A stretch of 64,000 bases of DNA from Camillea tinctor (GCA_022578605.1 MU394094.1:124001-188000); one strand, 5' to 3'. Positions 1 to 13,821 are shown, counted from the first letter of the stretch. Notes: generated from the letters alone by a model not told the origin. Translations and numbers: made by a program.

Positions 1-2440
1 GCGCATGGCCCGGTGCGGGAGAGAGGCTAGGTCGTGGTTCGGTTTGGTGGGCGACGGTGGAGTAGTTTTATCCATGTTGCCGGATGGTGATGGATGAGAT
101 CGTCAATATTTGACCAATAGTAAGCACTTAGCTGACCAGCTGCGTGTCCGTCCAGAGAGACAAAAATGAAATCCGCTCCAAATAGTCCTTAAAACCCCTT
201 AATCCCGATTCCTTCCAGAGATAAGAGAGAACCACGCGTTCTTCCTGGATAGATTAAGAGGTAAGCATGTAAATACTCGACAAAATTATTGAATAGTAGA
301 TGCTGTGCATGAAACCGTCATTGATTGCATATATGGATTGGCAGGCCAACGTTGCAATCGAGTTTCTAGGGATGATATAGCAGCAATAAGTCCGGGCTTC
401 CCCCCCCTCTTGAGTATTTAAGTATTTGGTTTTTTCTTTTGTCTCCGGTCTCGTTGCTTTATCTTTTAGTCTCTTCTCCAAATTCTGGATCAAATGGAAC
501 GTGTGGGCGAGGTAAAAATGGAAAGCTTATGATCCGAGAAGTGGTTTCAGTGGTTCAAATGTCCCCCTCACTTCGTCTCCCTTACCTCCTACCTCCCGCA
601 ATAGATAACTTATATAGTCTCCGTACTAACAACACAAAGGAGACCCCGATAGGCTTTCTGTATATAGGTTAAGATAAGGACGGGGTGAGTAGGGCACATA
701 GATAGGACACTGACAGCTATGCGTAGGTTATAAGACAGCTTAATAAGTAGCCTACCAAAGAAGAGCTAGAAGCAATTGGGAATCGGGTAAAGTTCAGGCC
801 GGGGAGCAAAGACATTAGGAAATCAACTCAATTTGTTTGGTTGAGATGCGTCATTCTGTGTGGGGTGTGTAGATCACCTCCAAGCCCCCCTATACGTATA
901 AGAGGGGTCTAGACCATCTATCTACCTAGGTTAGGTATCTATATTAGTATGTACTATCAGCGCGTATGAGGGCATTCCCATGAGCACACATACACATCAG
1001 ATGGGATCGAATTTGATCTGTAGATATGGTTGTCTTAGGTTTAGAGCGCCTTATTAGATATGTGGGGATTTTATACATTTACCTAAGTACTTATGTTCGC
1101 AGAGTAACTCTGCTACCATTGTAACTAAGAATCGGACAGCAAATAATGGCTGCAAAGACAAGGGGAAAGGTAAATAAAACGGAGAATTCTCTCCCACATA
1201 CCCCTTTTTCTTTTTTATGCAACATCTATTTACGTCCTACATGTCTAGGTACCCAGTGCTATCATTGCGAAAACTTTTACTTTTTATAATTACTTAACTC
1301 ATTGCAATACATGAAAAAGTAAATGGTACATGATCTATGCTCGGTCTGCACCCCGAGCGCCACTTCATAATGAATCTGTAACTCGTGTCATGCGACCTTT
1401 CAAAGTTACCTTTCTTGGTTAGGAAGCAAGGGTATTTCCTGCTTAGATTCGGCCAGTTAACACATCATTTTGCCTACAATTGACTTGCTTTTAGTGTTAA
1501 CATACAAATGGTCGAGTGGTTTGGTCTTAACTGTATACAGGATATAAGGGCTCTGATCATAGGTCTTAGCATTATGTGCAGCGTTATCCATGGATAAATA
1601 ATGAAATAGCCGTGTCATAGCTGACATTGCTAGTTCATAACAAGCCTAGTATATTGGTCAGCAAGTCCTCCCATTTCAATTTAGATAAGAAGACCAAGAA
1701 GTATATAGGCTTTAAGTCAAGAGTTCATGTATACAATACAAGTAGCAGTGTTAACAGTTAGATACTAGCCATGTATAAAATCATAAACCCAGCAATAGTA
1801 ACTATTGCTACTATATCACGTGATCGCTCTAAATCACTCCATTACCTAGGTATGTATGATAACACTCCTCACTATCTTGTAAAAGCTGACTATCAATGTG
1901 AGTTCAATCTCCTTATTTTTGGGTGCTTCTAAGACTAAGGAATATATTGAAACTACTCAGTATGCTTATTCCAAGTGAGTAAGGAGGTTCACAGCAGAGT
2001 AAGATAGGAAAGCAAGCGGCTATTATCAGGCTGAGAATAGTCACTGAATGAATCTCCCTCAAGAGTTCGGAACGTCCAAGACTCTTTTAAACTTCTGACA
2101 CATTGGATCTTATTCCTATAGCGCCAACATCTTCGAGTTCCTGGTTCCTAGCCCGTGAAAGCTCATCATTCAAGAAATTAATCTCATGCTATCTACTGTG
2201 TCATCATTAAGTAGCCCTCAAACTCATACTTATATACTTTTATCGATTTAAGACAGCCTTTATATCTTTAACTACATATACTCAATGGTACCAATACGTA
2301 GAGCCATGTTTAAGCCAAGAGCTTCGCCAGATTTCAAGGTATACGTGAAATATGTAGAGGATATACCCTTGTGACCCTAAACAGCAAACTCAGGATAATG
2401 TTATCATATCACCGAAAACATCGATCTTACGGAATATAAA
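1..2440. other. Gene-free stretch
   Basis: No convincing gene was found on either strand; the short ORFs have no recognisable protein character. The stretch contains one exact copy of the palindrome TACCTAGGTA (1843-1852) and a 9-bp inverted repeat with a single-base spacer (arms 1791-1799 and 1801-1809, AGCAATAGT). I see no truncated gene running in from the left edge. Confidence 0.6.
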
Positions 2441-2571
2441 TGTCAGGGGTTAGGAGGGAACAAAGAAAGTTCCTGTATATAGGTAACAGTTACGTCCATG
2501 GTTGTAGTCTAGTTCCTCGCACAACAATGTATTGATTACCTAGGTAAGCACTTGCTTGGTCCTTCGTGACA
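2441..2571 (+). repeat. Solo LTR, about 131 bp (copy 1)
   Basis: This segment begins TGTCAGGGGTTAGGA and ends TTCGTGACA, so it has the TG...CA ends of an LTR with a 5-bp terminal inverted repeat (TGTCA/TGACA). It aligns along its whole length with 17572-17699, with scattered base changes and a few small gaps. The flanking 5-mers are ATAAA (2436-2440) and ATATA (2572-2576), a 4/5 match that could be a decayed target duplication. There is no internal element sequence next to it, so it is best read as a solo LTR left by recombination. The neighbouring copy with a perfect duplication supports the boundaries. Confidence 0.75.
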
Positions 2572-3326
2572 ATATATATGCCTAAAACAGGAGCCTGTCA
2601 GTGTAAAGGTTTTGGGGGGTTCTGAACAATATAATGACTCTGTTAAAAGCTCATTAATACCATGAAATAGTAAAGTTGGGAAGACCTAGCCAGTTAGATT
2701 ACCTCCAGCCGCTTTCCCGATATTTATGCCTATATAAAGGTAGTCAGTGGAATGAACGTGTTCCCTTCAACTAAAATAATTCCTATATTATAACAAACCG
2801 AACATATATCAAGTTATTAGGATTTATCAATAACCATGTTCGGGGAATGATAACGTATCACGCTGCAAGTATCACTAGAATTTCATTGGATCTATGCTAG
2901 CAATCCGTGGGTGTCCATTGTATATTGTAAAAGTTCAACCTTAATAATATTATTACCTACCTATATAGGTACCTAGGTAGGTAGGTAGGTATGTTTTAAA
3001 TATATTACAGAGCATCGTTCTTGTATAAGATTTGGTAAATTGCCCTCAAAGCCTAAACCGCCTTCTACATAAAGTGTAATAATAGTAGCTATCATGATAT
3101 AATATCTTTATTTGAGGTCTAATATTTCACCAAATTAGGTTATATTGACACTAACCCATAAAAGGGGTAAAGAATCCTTCAAAAAGAATCATTCCTATTT
3201 AACTAAATGGCTTTCTTAACATTAGAGGTCATATGGCCTTGTAGGTATCAAAGCCAAATCATTTAGAATTTCCGGTTTCTCAATGAGCCACGTATAGTCC
3301 TGGATCTACTCAAACATGTACTCTAC

Positions 3327-3328
<2 letters not shown>
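2572..3328. other. Gene-free stretch
   Basis: Intergenic and AT-leaning. It carries a short GGTA/GGTAGG tandem tract around 2967-2990 that includes an exact TACCTAGGTA (2970-2979). No coding potential was seen. Confidence 0.5.

Positions 3329-3384
<56 letters not shown>
3329..3384. repeat. (CA)16(TA)12 compound microsatellite
   Basis: An uninterrupted run of 16 CA dinucleotides (3329-3360) passes directly into 12 TA dinucleotides (3361-3384). It lies in non-coding DNA. Compound CA/TA tracts of this kind are length-polymorphic by slippage. Confidence 0.95.
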
Positions 3385-3387
<3 letters not shown>

Positions 3388-6300
3388 CAGGCATCAGGAA
3401 GCTACACTCAACCATGAAGCTGGTTGAAACACAGAAGGAACAGATGGTAGGGAGTAGGGATATCAAAACAAGAGAAGCTTATAATGCTAAAGATAGAAGC
3501 CCATACCACAGATTAAAATCCACCTTCCTGCCAATGAATTTAGATAAGTGTTTAATCAACCGAGTCTTCAAGTGTCTCTAGGTTCTGAGGATGACTAGAA
3601 AATAGTTGACAATAACTTAAGTTATACTTAACCAAGCACCCAGAGTACACGGGTTTTCTTAATCGAAGCTATTGTGGAGGTCACTTTTCCCACAGAAGTT
3701 CCCATGGACTGTCTTGAGTCAGTAACCAGTTTACCCTTTTCTTCACATATCGAGTTTCCATTTGCCCGACGTAACCCAATGGGCTTACGCTGTTAGGGTT
3801 AGGCCTTCAACATTCTCGGGACACAGAGAGTCCTTCGGAACAAGACAAAATGCAATTTAATTATTCGTATTGTGTAGTCGCTGAAGGGTATAAAACTCTC
3901 TTAGCTCCACCGTGGGTTGCTTGTTTCTGCGACCCCTAGCCACCCCCACGCCTGAGACCTTGACTCGGGTTCCATGCAGTATGATAACGCTGTAGATAAT
4001 TTGATATCGTATAGACTTTCAACACATGTATTAGTTATGTGGCAATTTAATAATATTTTCAGGAAACCCTTTCCGTTCTTCCCGAAGCCCCTTCACATGG
4101 TATCTACAGCGGATCTATATACGGAAGTAACACCTATCTGGCGCCAAAGCTTTTCCCACGTACCTAGATCCCTCTTCTCCCATTTTCTGTCATGACATTA
4201 AAAACCCGGAAAGAAATAGAAAATCGAGATATTACCCTGGCTATGGTTGGCTACATCCAACCTGACCCGAGGACGGGGGCAAGTATACGAAGTTTGCTAC
4301 CCAAAGACTAGCACTTGTCTCGGCTTAATAGAAGAGAAGTGCAATAACCAAAAAAAATAAAAATAAAAAAAATCTGGAGTCTGACACAAGGACAATCTCT
4401 TTAAAGACATTCAATTGAATGTTTTTAATACTATGATCCCTTTCCCCGCCACTAGATAGTATGCGGGTAGTGGCGTATGGGGTTTGGCGCGGCTGCAGAG
4501 CACATAATTAGGGGACGATCGTTCAGTATGTTGTATCCGATGCAGAGAAGCAATGGATCTTTCCCGCTTCTTCTTCTTGTCCTAGTTTTCAGCTAGCCAC
4601 CCACAGCCCATTGATTTGCAGCTAAAATGACACGCTTGCGTTTCTTATTTTAGACAGAGCTCTTTTTAGGCATTAAGTGCCTTAAGTTACGAAGAACGAT
4701 CTCAGTATTCTACGAATAGGGAGGCCAACAGGTCAGCTTTGGTAGGTAAAAGTAGGCAAGAGTTAGCAGAGCAATCGGATTGTGCGTGCAGGTGCGTCGT
4801 GTAAGGTACAATTTCAACTAGATAATCCGTCAGCCCATGGTCGAGCAAGAAATCTTGCATTTCAATCTCTACGGATTGGTTGGCTCGAGAGGACGGCTAC
4901 GAGTAATCCGACTCTGCCAGCTCAGGTTTGAGGTTAAGCCAGGTCTGTGTAGATTGGCTAACGGCCGTAAATTTGCTATAGGGCAGAGACGTAGCAGCGC
5001 AGATCTGACCCCCCCTGGTATTTTTATGCAACTGTCGAATTGACAGGTCATCGGAACAGCGCATGAGAAACATGGTCTATATCGATCTCTCCTTTCTGAG
5101 CACTATAGTGCGTGCGCCCCATATCATCCCTTCTCAAGCTTTTTGACGTGGTATGGGCACTGTAGAGGACGCATGAAAGGACCGCTGGGCTTCGTGGAGA
5201 ATTCAGCTGATGCCAACAACGCGCAAAGGTGTCAAGGTGTCAAGGTGTAAATGGGCCGATGATGACATCAACTTGGGAGCGAAAATAAGACGGCGACACC
5301 TTGCCTCCTCCCATAGACGGAGAGCGACGTTTTTGTAATTGTCTAGGTCGCTGAGCTGCAGGTTCTGCCAACGAGGCACGAATACGTACCTAACCTGGCA
5401 AGTACGAAGTATGTGAACATTCACGTAATCTGGGTCTGGACCTGGACCGCTGCCTTGGTCCAGGTCCGATGTCCGGAGTTAGAGTTCTTGTTCAGACCTG
5501 GTGGGTGAGATCAAGGAGCAAGGGTTAAGGGGTAGGATGGCGGTTAGGTTAGGTGAGCGAGGAGGAGGTGAATTCGTCACATCGCTGCGGCGCTCTTTGC
5601 AGGCGGGCCATGCGGCTTGGCGACCATCAGTTCCCACTATGACGAAATGCGCACAATGTCGAGAAAGAAAGGAAATCATGAAGTGGTGGATTTCAAAACC
5701 ATACCCTACCTAAGTTATGTCAGTATGTAGGGGCAAGAGACTTCAAGACTGTCCAATACAGTCCTGAGATATGCCGCGTGCTAGTCTCGTCTTATTCACC
5801 TTTGACTCTTAGTAGCTGCTTCATGGCCGGGTTAGGTCACCCTCCTCTCCCGATTAGCACTCCAATGTAACTATATACATGAATTGTCTAGGTTAATGTC
5901 CTACCAGCTATACCTAACATTCATATGTACATCTTAACCTAGATGGAAAGGGGGAAGGGGAGAGGGTTGATGAATAACGCCTGTATACCTGCCTTCATAT
6001 TGCGCAAAGAGGGTAAAGGTGTAGAGGGAATGAGCACATGGCTTTATTTTATTGTTGTTGTTGCTTGAATTGCGGCACAAGATCTGATCTTGGGATTGAG
6101 CCGACCTGGCCGACCTGGACAGAGCCGGGGGTCACAGCCTCTGCTGGCCGAACCAGCCGACTTGACCAGGTATCTAACTTGATCACTTGACCTCTCTGTG
6201 GTGGTCTAGAGACCAGAATTGTATGACGTTCCGACAGTATTAAACGGTATTTTGCCATGTGGGCTTTTTCGTCTCTTACATGCCTAGGATCAGGTAGGAT

Positions 6301-9300
6301 TGGGATAACTACACTATCATAACTACACTAACCTAGTCCATCATCGTGGGTTTCCCCATATTGTACATTTTTCTTCCTCACGATAGCAGGGTCTAGAACC
6401 AGGTTTGTTCTTTTTCTGCTTCTTCTTCCTTCACTCTCACCTTTGTGTGTCATGCTAGACTAAGCAGATTTGTGTGATCGTTCGTTCGCCTCCTCCGCAT
6501 AAGCTCTAATCCATACTTCAGGTACACATCTAATTATATAGCTTACGCGGTATGAAGCTATATAGGAGATGTAGGTGGTAGACTGTATAAAATCTTCGTC
6601 CCGCATCGTGTCCCGCACTGCATATATTTTCAGGAGTAATAAGCAATTCCTTTTCGTTAAGCATGTGCAAGTGATCGCCGCTAATGTCGCCCACCCGAGG
6701 AAAGAAAAATAACCCCTCCAACTGCAACGCTGTGCCTCTCTCCACCAGGGTCCAGCTCTTCCTTGCCCTTTTTGTCCTCCCTCTTCCCCTTCCCCTCCCC
6801 GCTTAGGTTTACCAATGAAGAGTCATAGCTAGCTCCCCCGTAGACTAAGTAGACAAAGGTAAAATGTACACATTACTACTGTACGCCATACGAGACGAAG
6901 ACCGGTGAACTAACGAATCAGGATTGGTATCATTGTTGCTGACATCAACTTACCTGCTTGCCTCCACCCCTTTCTCTGAGGGGTACGTAAGCCCCACGAT
7001 GCTGCTGCGATGCAAACAAATGCCGTGTGCGCGCGGCATCCCAGGTGAGGTGAGGTATGTATATGCATTATAAAATGATCTCTTCACATTCATTGGCTTA
7101 CTACTGTGTTTTCATCAGCTCGAACGATCTCTCGCTCGGGCTTTGACCGAATGGTAAGAGCGAGCTTTACTGTGCATGTACATCGAGGAGACGGGGCCTT
7201 GATTATACATAGTTAGGTTATTAGCTTTGGCTGATATTACCTCAGCGACATAGCGACGTTGGAACTGTGTTGACACTACATACTCCTACTGCTACCTAGG
7301 TATCACCAGGTCTTTTGGTGTGTCTGTTTCCAAAGTTGTACAGGCAATAGTTGGCGATCCATGGGTGGCGCGGGACTTTCACGGGGAGGGGACTAGTAGT
7401 GTAGATGACCCATTTCCTGGAAATCAATATAACCGAGTGCCACCCAGAACTATTGAATACAATACCTACCAAGCTACTCAAACGAGGGTTACTACCTAGC
7501 TATGACTACGATTTTGGCATCCGGCGCTTCGTTTGCTTAGAGAACTTCTTAGCATGGGGGCGACGCTCGTGCTAATTGTTGCTTGCTGATATGTGTAAGA
7601 TTGTCGGTGAACCTAACAAGTTTACTTTGGTCATTATCATGAGACGTTATTTTTATTGTCAATATTTTTTTTTTTTTTTCAGTGGCCAGGATTTTGCCGA
7701 GTGTATATGATGGGAGTGGGTGAGCTGCGTTGACTGAATGTGCAGAGCAAACTCAACAGATGAGGGAATTTGGTTTTTCGGGTCCGTAGGCATGATTGAA
7801 TATATGAAAATCGATAAGAGAGGCTTGGGGGGCGATGGACTAGTGCAGTGCTAAGGATGGAAGTTGGGTAGTGATGGGCAGGATATCGGATAGACATCAA
7901 TGACGAGATAGCTGCAAGTCAGCGATAGGTTTTCCGTCTGCACAGGAGGTAGATCGTGGCCGATCATGGTCCATATATTGCCATTGCGGCTGGCTATACC
8001 GATGAAGAAAGAGTTTGCTGAGGCTTGTCGGGCACATAATATGACTTGGATTGCCGGATCACCTACCTAGGTAAGTCAGTCTCTACCCTTACAACATTGC
8101 GGCCGCTCGAGCCGCGACCGGACTTTTTCATGATTTGGTGAATGGCCTTCCTAATCCAACCAATATACTTTATGCTTATTGATTAAGTCGATTCAGTCGA
8201 GCCTAACCAGGCTGACGAAAGACACCAAAGCTAATCAATCAGACATTGTTAGTGAGAAAGAAGTCCAATGTTGTGTTATGGACTTGCTGGGTTTGTCAAA
8301 GAAGAAAAGAAAAGGAAAAAGACCGAGTTAACGCCACCAGTTCGCATTACTTACATATAATAGTGTAGATCGATTATCTAGCTGCCGTTACGGATATCTG
8401 GACGCTGTCAGTAGTATTAAACAGTTGCCACAATAACCGGGTCTTCCAAACTATCTTTTTATCGAAGGAAACTTTCTAGTCCGACTTAGAAAATTCTTAT
8501 CCTCTCTTTGGAGGTGACAATGTATTGGATGATGTCGTTGAGTTGAGAAAGAGTTTATTCCGCAACCTATCTAGGTTACATAGCTCTGGTTTCAAGTATC
8601 CGTCCTCTTTACTATGTCATTGCCACGGGTACATGTGAATGTGGTGAGCCTCAGAGCAGCGTGACGCAAGTGCTCTTGAAAACCCTTGCACCCTACCCTA
8701 GGTAGTTTATCGATCATCTCGAGCAAACCAGGGTGAGCCCAGGCAATGTAGGATCAGGATCATGGAAGAACGTAGTAGCATCACACAACAAGAGATACTC
8801 ACTTTGACCCTGGTGTGGTAACGAAGGGAGCAGAGGAGCCCAGTCGGCCGCAGGTCGTATGTCTGTGGCAATCCGCTTGTTGATCAAGTCATGTCAATTC
8901 TAGCTTTGAAATTCATCATTGTGCATCAGATATATATAGCCTTAACCTATTGTCGCCCTGCAATGGGTAAAGTATGTAGGTACCCATCAAGTGCTGATCA
9001 TTTTCTGACGAACGTCAATAACGAACAGAGCTAATAAACAATCCCCTTGCCAGTGGTAAGGTTGACATCCGTGCAGCCATATTCATCGTGTCAACAACAA
9101 CTATAATGGATTCTGAGAGTATCATTTCGCGGGAGCTTGCTTGTGCATGAGAGCGGGGATACTTGGCTCTTTGGATCCATTATAATCATCTAAGGTTATG
9201 TATCTCTAAATGATTTAATTCTATCAAAAACTTCTTTACAAATACACGTGTATCGTGTATCGTGTAGCGTAGTAGGTAACGTGGGACGACACATCTTTCA

Positions 9301-10846
9301 TCTTACTCGTTTTCTGGGGTATGTAGCAGATCCCGACCGAACCCGAATAAGATACTCGTGGTTATAGCTAAATCTCACTTACGCAACAACGGAGGCCCCT
9401 TCGTGCTTCTTACGCTATACTACACTGCACTCCACCAGCGTAAAACTTTGCAGTCGGGAGGCGAATGTCTACCTCATCAGCAAGTACTGAAAGTCGATGA
9501 GGTCCCACCGAGGGCTTGAAAGATGTTAGTCACTCGTCATCATTAACATCTTTTCTCTCCCTCATGTAAACTGTCATGGATCCCTCTTGGCATCATAGCC
9601 ACAAGATGCCGCCTCGGAATATAAAGGATGTGAAAGAGCCTCCCTTCTCCCATAATTTTAATTAAACTTCTACAAAACGCCTGTTTATTTCCCCAGAAAG
9701 CAAGACACAGACATATATTCCTGACCTAGTAAACACACAGACTTACGCTATTACACTAAAATCATCATCACCACCCTGTCTTGCGTTATTATTGCTAGTG
9801 TGACTTGCAAACCCACCCTACAAATATTTACCAAAGTCAGATATTCTACACCAATTCGAGAATTTAGATTAAAAAGAAGGCAAAGAAATACGACATAAAT
9901 GTTATATGAAAACATATGATTTTCCTACCGGGCAGAAATACAGACAACAGACACAGCCGGATGGGCACTTTCGGTCAATAACTTCAAGAAAAGGGGACAA
10001 GGGGCATGATATACTACATAAACCTGGTATACCGTATCCGATGATACCATTTCCGTTCCGTTCCGTTTTATCTTGAATATCACCCTTGCCAACCTGGTAG
10101 CCCCCCTTTCGCCCCGCAAGCTGAGACAACTCTTGACAAGCCAAGTGACGGTATGAATTCCCTCTTCCGGAAATCCCCGCATTACCGTATTGCGCTCTGT
10201 TTTCCTTTTCTTTTTCTCTTTTTCGTCCTTTTTTTTTTTCCCCTTCGGTCCATCAGTGTCCAGCCCGCCCTCCACAAGAAAAACCACCCCTGCCAACTCC
10301 CAACATTTGATTTGTCTAGACTAAGAAAGATTAAATTTAGTGTAGTGTGCTACGGCTTGCTAGTTCATGCCCACATATCCCGGTCCGTGCTAAGCTAGCT
10401 CTACCTCCTTTCGGTATTTATTTATATACAAAATTTTATCCCTTTCTCCATTCTATTCTCTATTTTCCTCAGCCTGCTTACCGCCTTGAAACTTTTTCAT
10501 ACTTTTGGAGGCTGGGTAGAACTTCAGCCTTTTGGGGAGTAAGACGGGAACAGAAGAAGCCTTAGAACGTGAAGAAAGGGTAGCCTGGCGCAGCCTTACG
10601 AGATCGACGATTCATCCACGACGGAAAACGTACAAATAAGGGGGAAAAAAGGACTCTTCTAGTCTCAACGCGTCCTAGCGATTTTTTACACTTGTTGCCT
10701 ACGTACGGACTACGGACTTTGTTCTTCTGGTACGCATCTACACGATCTTCGGTTACTATTTTATTATTCTCGCCTCATCGCCGTTCTTATTTTTTTTTTT
10801 TCAACTTCACTTCTTTCTTACTATAACTCATTCTCACTCGCCGCCC
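3385..10846. other. Long gene-poor stretch
   Basis: About 7.5 kb with only short, unrelated ORFs on both strands, none with a recognisable domain. It contains exact TACCTAGGTA copies at 7293-7302 and 8064-8073. A short fragment near 7950-8070 resembles part of a biotin carboxylase but is frame-disrupted (see findings). The last 400 bases, rich in pyrimidine tracts, are probably the promoter and 5' leader of the gene at 10847. Confidence 0.5.
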
Positions 10847-11474
10847 ATGACGCGACACGGTCCGTGTGTATCTGACGACAACAGATCTCTACGAAGTAGA
10901 ACGACGTCGCAGCACAACCATCACATACATTCACCTCGCTCTCATTCTTCGCACACGAAAACGCGGTCGCCGCACCAAACGCCATCTCACAAGTCACTAC
11001 ATAAATCCACGCCGTCGTCTCAGACGCACAACCCGTCACCCTTAAAGATGGTCACTACAACAACAACAACGTCGCATCATGCGGCCGATGAGTCGCAGTA
11101 CTATTATCTACCTAATGCCGACAGTCAAGAGGTGGGTTTGCAGGGCTATGGCTGGATGGAGCCCATAGTCATAGACGATGAGGATCTGATGTTCGGTGGA
11201 AAGAGCTTGAGTGCCTGGTATGAGGAGGAGAGGCAAACATATAGCCTCCACACGGAGGAGGAGGAGGAGGAGGAGGAGGAGGAGGAGGAGGAAAGGCGAG
11301 GTCGTCAAAGGGTATGCTTAACCATCACTGATGGTGAATCTGATGCGTGAACACTCAAAAAGCTAACAACTCTGAAAGGTACGACAGTCTCATCATTCTC
11401 ATTCTCATAATCACCATCACCAACGGTCAAATGGGAGCACAACGACCAGCAGCGATGGACAAAAGCAGCATTAG
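10847..11474 (+). CDS. Small conserved fungal protein with Glu run and His-rich tail, function unknown
   Basis: Two exons are inferred: 10847-11311 and 11379-11474, with a 67-nt intron (GTATGC...GAAAG, branch-like GCTAAC) joined in phase 0. The product is 186 aa from the ATG at 10847, or 119 aa if the ATG at 11048 (MVTTTTTTSHH) is used. The N-terminal part is rich in Ser, Thr, His and Arg and looks disordered. The core has YYYLPNADSQE, then GYGWMEPIVIDDEDLMFGG and KSLSAWYEEERQ, which looks like a conserved block. A run of Glu encoded by GAG repeats follows (11257-11292), and exon 2 adds a His-rich tail (SHHSHSHNHHHQRS). The alternative reading frame of exon 2 is hydrophobic and less protein-like, which supports this splice. 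No enzyme motif, signal peptide or membrane segment is visible. I have a weak memory of similar Sordariomycete proteins of unknown function; a homology search would settle which ATG is used. Confidence 0.65.
11257..11292 (+). repeat. GAG trinucleotide repeat inside the coding region
   Basis: An in-frame tract of about 12 GAG codons makes the polyglutamate run of the gene at 10847. It can lengthen or shorten by slippage in units of one residue without breaking the frame. Confidence 0.9.
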
Positions 11475-13816
11475 AAGCAGCTAAGCGCAGCAGTCTAAAG
11501 GACTGATCAACCAGCTGGCTATTTCCTTCGATATACCCACCAAGTTTTGCATTGGACACCGACCATCACATCATCATCATCAACACAATTATTACTACTA
11601 CGTTTGAACTGCATTAGATATACCAGCTGGGCGCTATCATATCATCGTCATCATCGGGTTTTGACCTTCACGGCAATCATGTCCATGATTCGACTACATT
11701 CTGTTTAGGGGCATCATTAGACGTAACTTCAGCATATTTGTTTTGCTCATACACGGCCGGACCAGAATTCACTTATTACAGGCGACCCTCTATGCATTGG
11801 GAACGGGGCGGCGCTTTTTTTATCACCTCATTTGGCTTTTTTTTTGCATCTTGCTCATTTTTGGCGGCTAGGAGTAAACTGAAGCTGTGGAAGCTGGTGT
11901 ATTATTTTCACTCTTGTGCAGGGCTTACACATCACATGCTGGTCGGGACATTCATACGTACCCACACCGCACATATTGTTATTGTTATATAGAGACCAGT
12001 CCACCGGTTTGACCGTGGCGGTCAAATTGTCTCCTGGCTCGCGTGCCTGGTTTTCGATGGGTGGTCTTGTCTACTGACCAATCCACGAGACCTGTCAGGA
12101 TCAACCAAGATAGGCTGCGCTCCAAAAAAGCGAAGACATCTTCGTTCAAATACAATCCATTCAAAATACTTGTTTTTTTTTTTAGAAATTCTTTTAGCTT
12201 GGATATTCGTTCGTCATATCAGTCCACTTTTCGTGAAATGAGATGGTGTATACATAATTCAGGAGGATAATCTAACTATCTAATTTGGCTCTCGAGCAAC
12301 AGATCGTCGATGACAACCGCGGACCGGATGACGCGATGCGATAACATATTACTGCTCTGTTAGCTTCTACCACAATTTTCACCAAAGTGGGCGCGCGGGG
12401 GGACGATCGTCTTAGAAGAGCTCCAGAGTTAATGAAAGTGTAGTAGGAAATGAGGCCATCGCATTCGAGTCTGCGGGGTGATAGACAGCAGATCGTTCTT
12501 GTTGTAGTAGCGATGACCTGTGTTGACTCGACACGAGGTACACTAGTATTCGCTCTAGTTGGCGTGAAGACTTGGCTATATTTTTTTTTGGAAACTAAAC
12601 AGGTTTTATATTGATTATAGGATTGTAATATTATTATGTTCTTTCTGGCTTGTGATTCCCTTCCGTATAGTAGACTTTTCTCATCTTCGGATACTGTCGC
12701 TTCAGCACTCTTAAATGGCATGTGTCAACCAAATACGGTGGCTGTGTATGTTATTAAACAAGTTAAATAAAAAGCACCAGACTTTGGTATATCTGTGAGC
12801 TTTCGGGATAAGAAGCTAGCAATATTCCTTATTTTCAATCGAAATGACATAATCTCTTAAGAATAAGAAGAGACTCCCCGATATCATTACATATGGGCAT
12901 GCTGGCATACGCTCATCCCTTTCATCTGGAGCCCAACTCTTCTCGAAACCGGCTATATACAAGCTATATTCTTCCTCTCAATAGATTGCGGTGTAGCGAT
13001 CTCATCTCATCTCTCTCTTCTAGAAACAGAGGAAACTACACTAGAAAGAGCACAAAATACGACACCAGTCAGTCCAGGCAATCACCTACTCCCAGATGGC
13101 TTTAGACCAACGAATAGGTTGTTATATCAACTGAAATATGGCGGAATACGAAGTAACGGAAACTCGTACTCTCAGTTACGAGTTGCCAATCTGGTGGCAT
13201 TACAGGAGCGCGACCGGCGACCTAGAAAATTCCCACACCGAAATACTGTCAATGATAGGATGGGTGCGTAAAGTGTTCGCAGTATACGATCTCACCTCTC
13301 AACGAAAAGATTAAAAGGGGGCGAGTGTAGGGGGGTTAAGGAGTACATTAGTGAGCTTATTCACAGTAGATGATGCGATGCTGTGGAAACGTACAATCTA
13401 TCCTATGTAATAGGGGTACGGGCATTCGATGCCGCACGTCGATGCACTTGCCCGTATATTTTATTAGCCAACTAGGCGTAATTCCAGCTTTGCGTCTACG
13501 AGAACGGGTGTAATTATGCTGCCCCTATACCTATCTTTTATATATTCGAGAGAAACTAAAACTCAAGCAACGATTGAGTTATGACTACCTATCTAACCTA
13601 AATATTGGCTTCTAGCCATAGCCTCTCTACCCAGACCCATGGCCTTTAATTAGATATCATGAAGTAGCCTTGGCATAAGAAAGCTTATCTTTACCTGTAT
13701 AATACCTTCATTGTTGGAATTCCCCTTATAATCAATTAGTCTCTCCATTGCCAGTATTATTTCCACACCAGAGACCCAGTTCCTCAACATAATTGCATAC
13801 ATATTCCTCTGATAAT
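11475..13816. other. Gene-free stretch before the LTR element
   Basis: The first 300 bases are probably the 3' UTR of the upstream gene and contain CAT-rich low-complexity sequence. After that no gene is supported. The 149-codon minus-strand ORF at 12272-12721 has no recognisable features and is probably chance. Confidence 0.5.
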
Positions 13817-13821
13817 AGAGG
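13817..13821. repeat. Target-site duplication AGAGG, left copy
   Basis: These five bases directly precede the 5' LTR and are repeated exactly at 16574-16578 after the 3' LTR. A 5-bp duplication is usual for LTR-retrotransposon integrase and confirms both element boundaries. Confidence 0.9.

Noticed and set aside
9925..10296. 123-codon minus-strand ORF as a gene
   Set aside because: The Lys/Arg-rich stretch only mirrors a pyrimidine tract, and the rest has no protein character.
12272..12721. 149-codon minus-strand ORF as a gene
   Set aside because: No motif, poor start context, and no splice signals that extend it sensibly.
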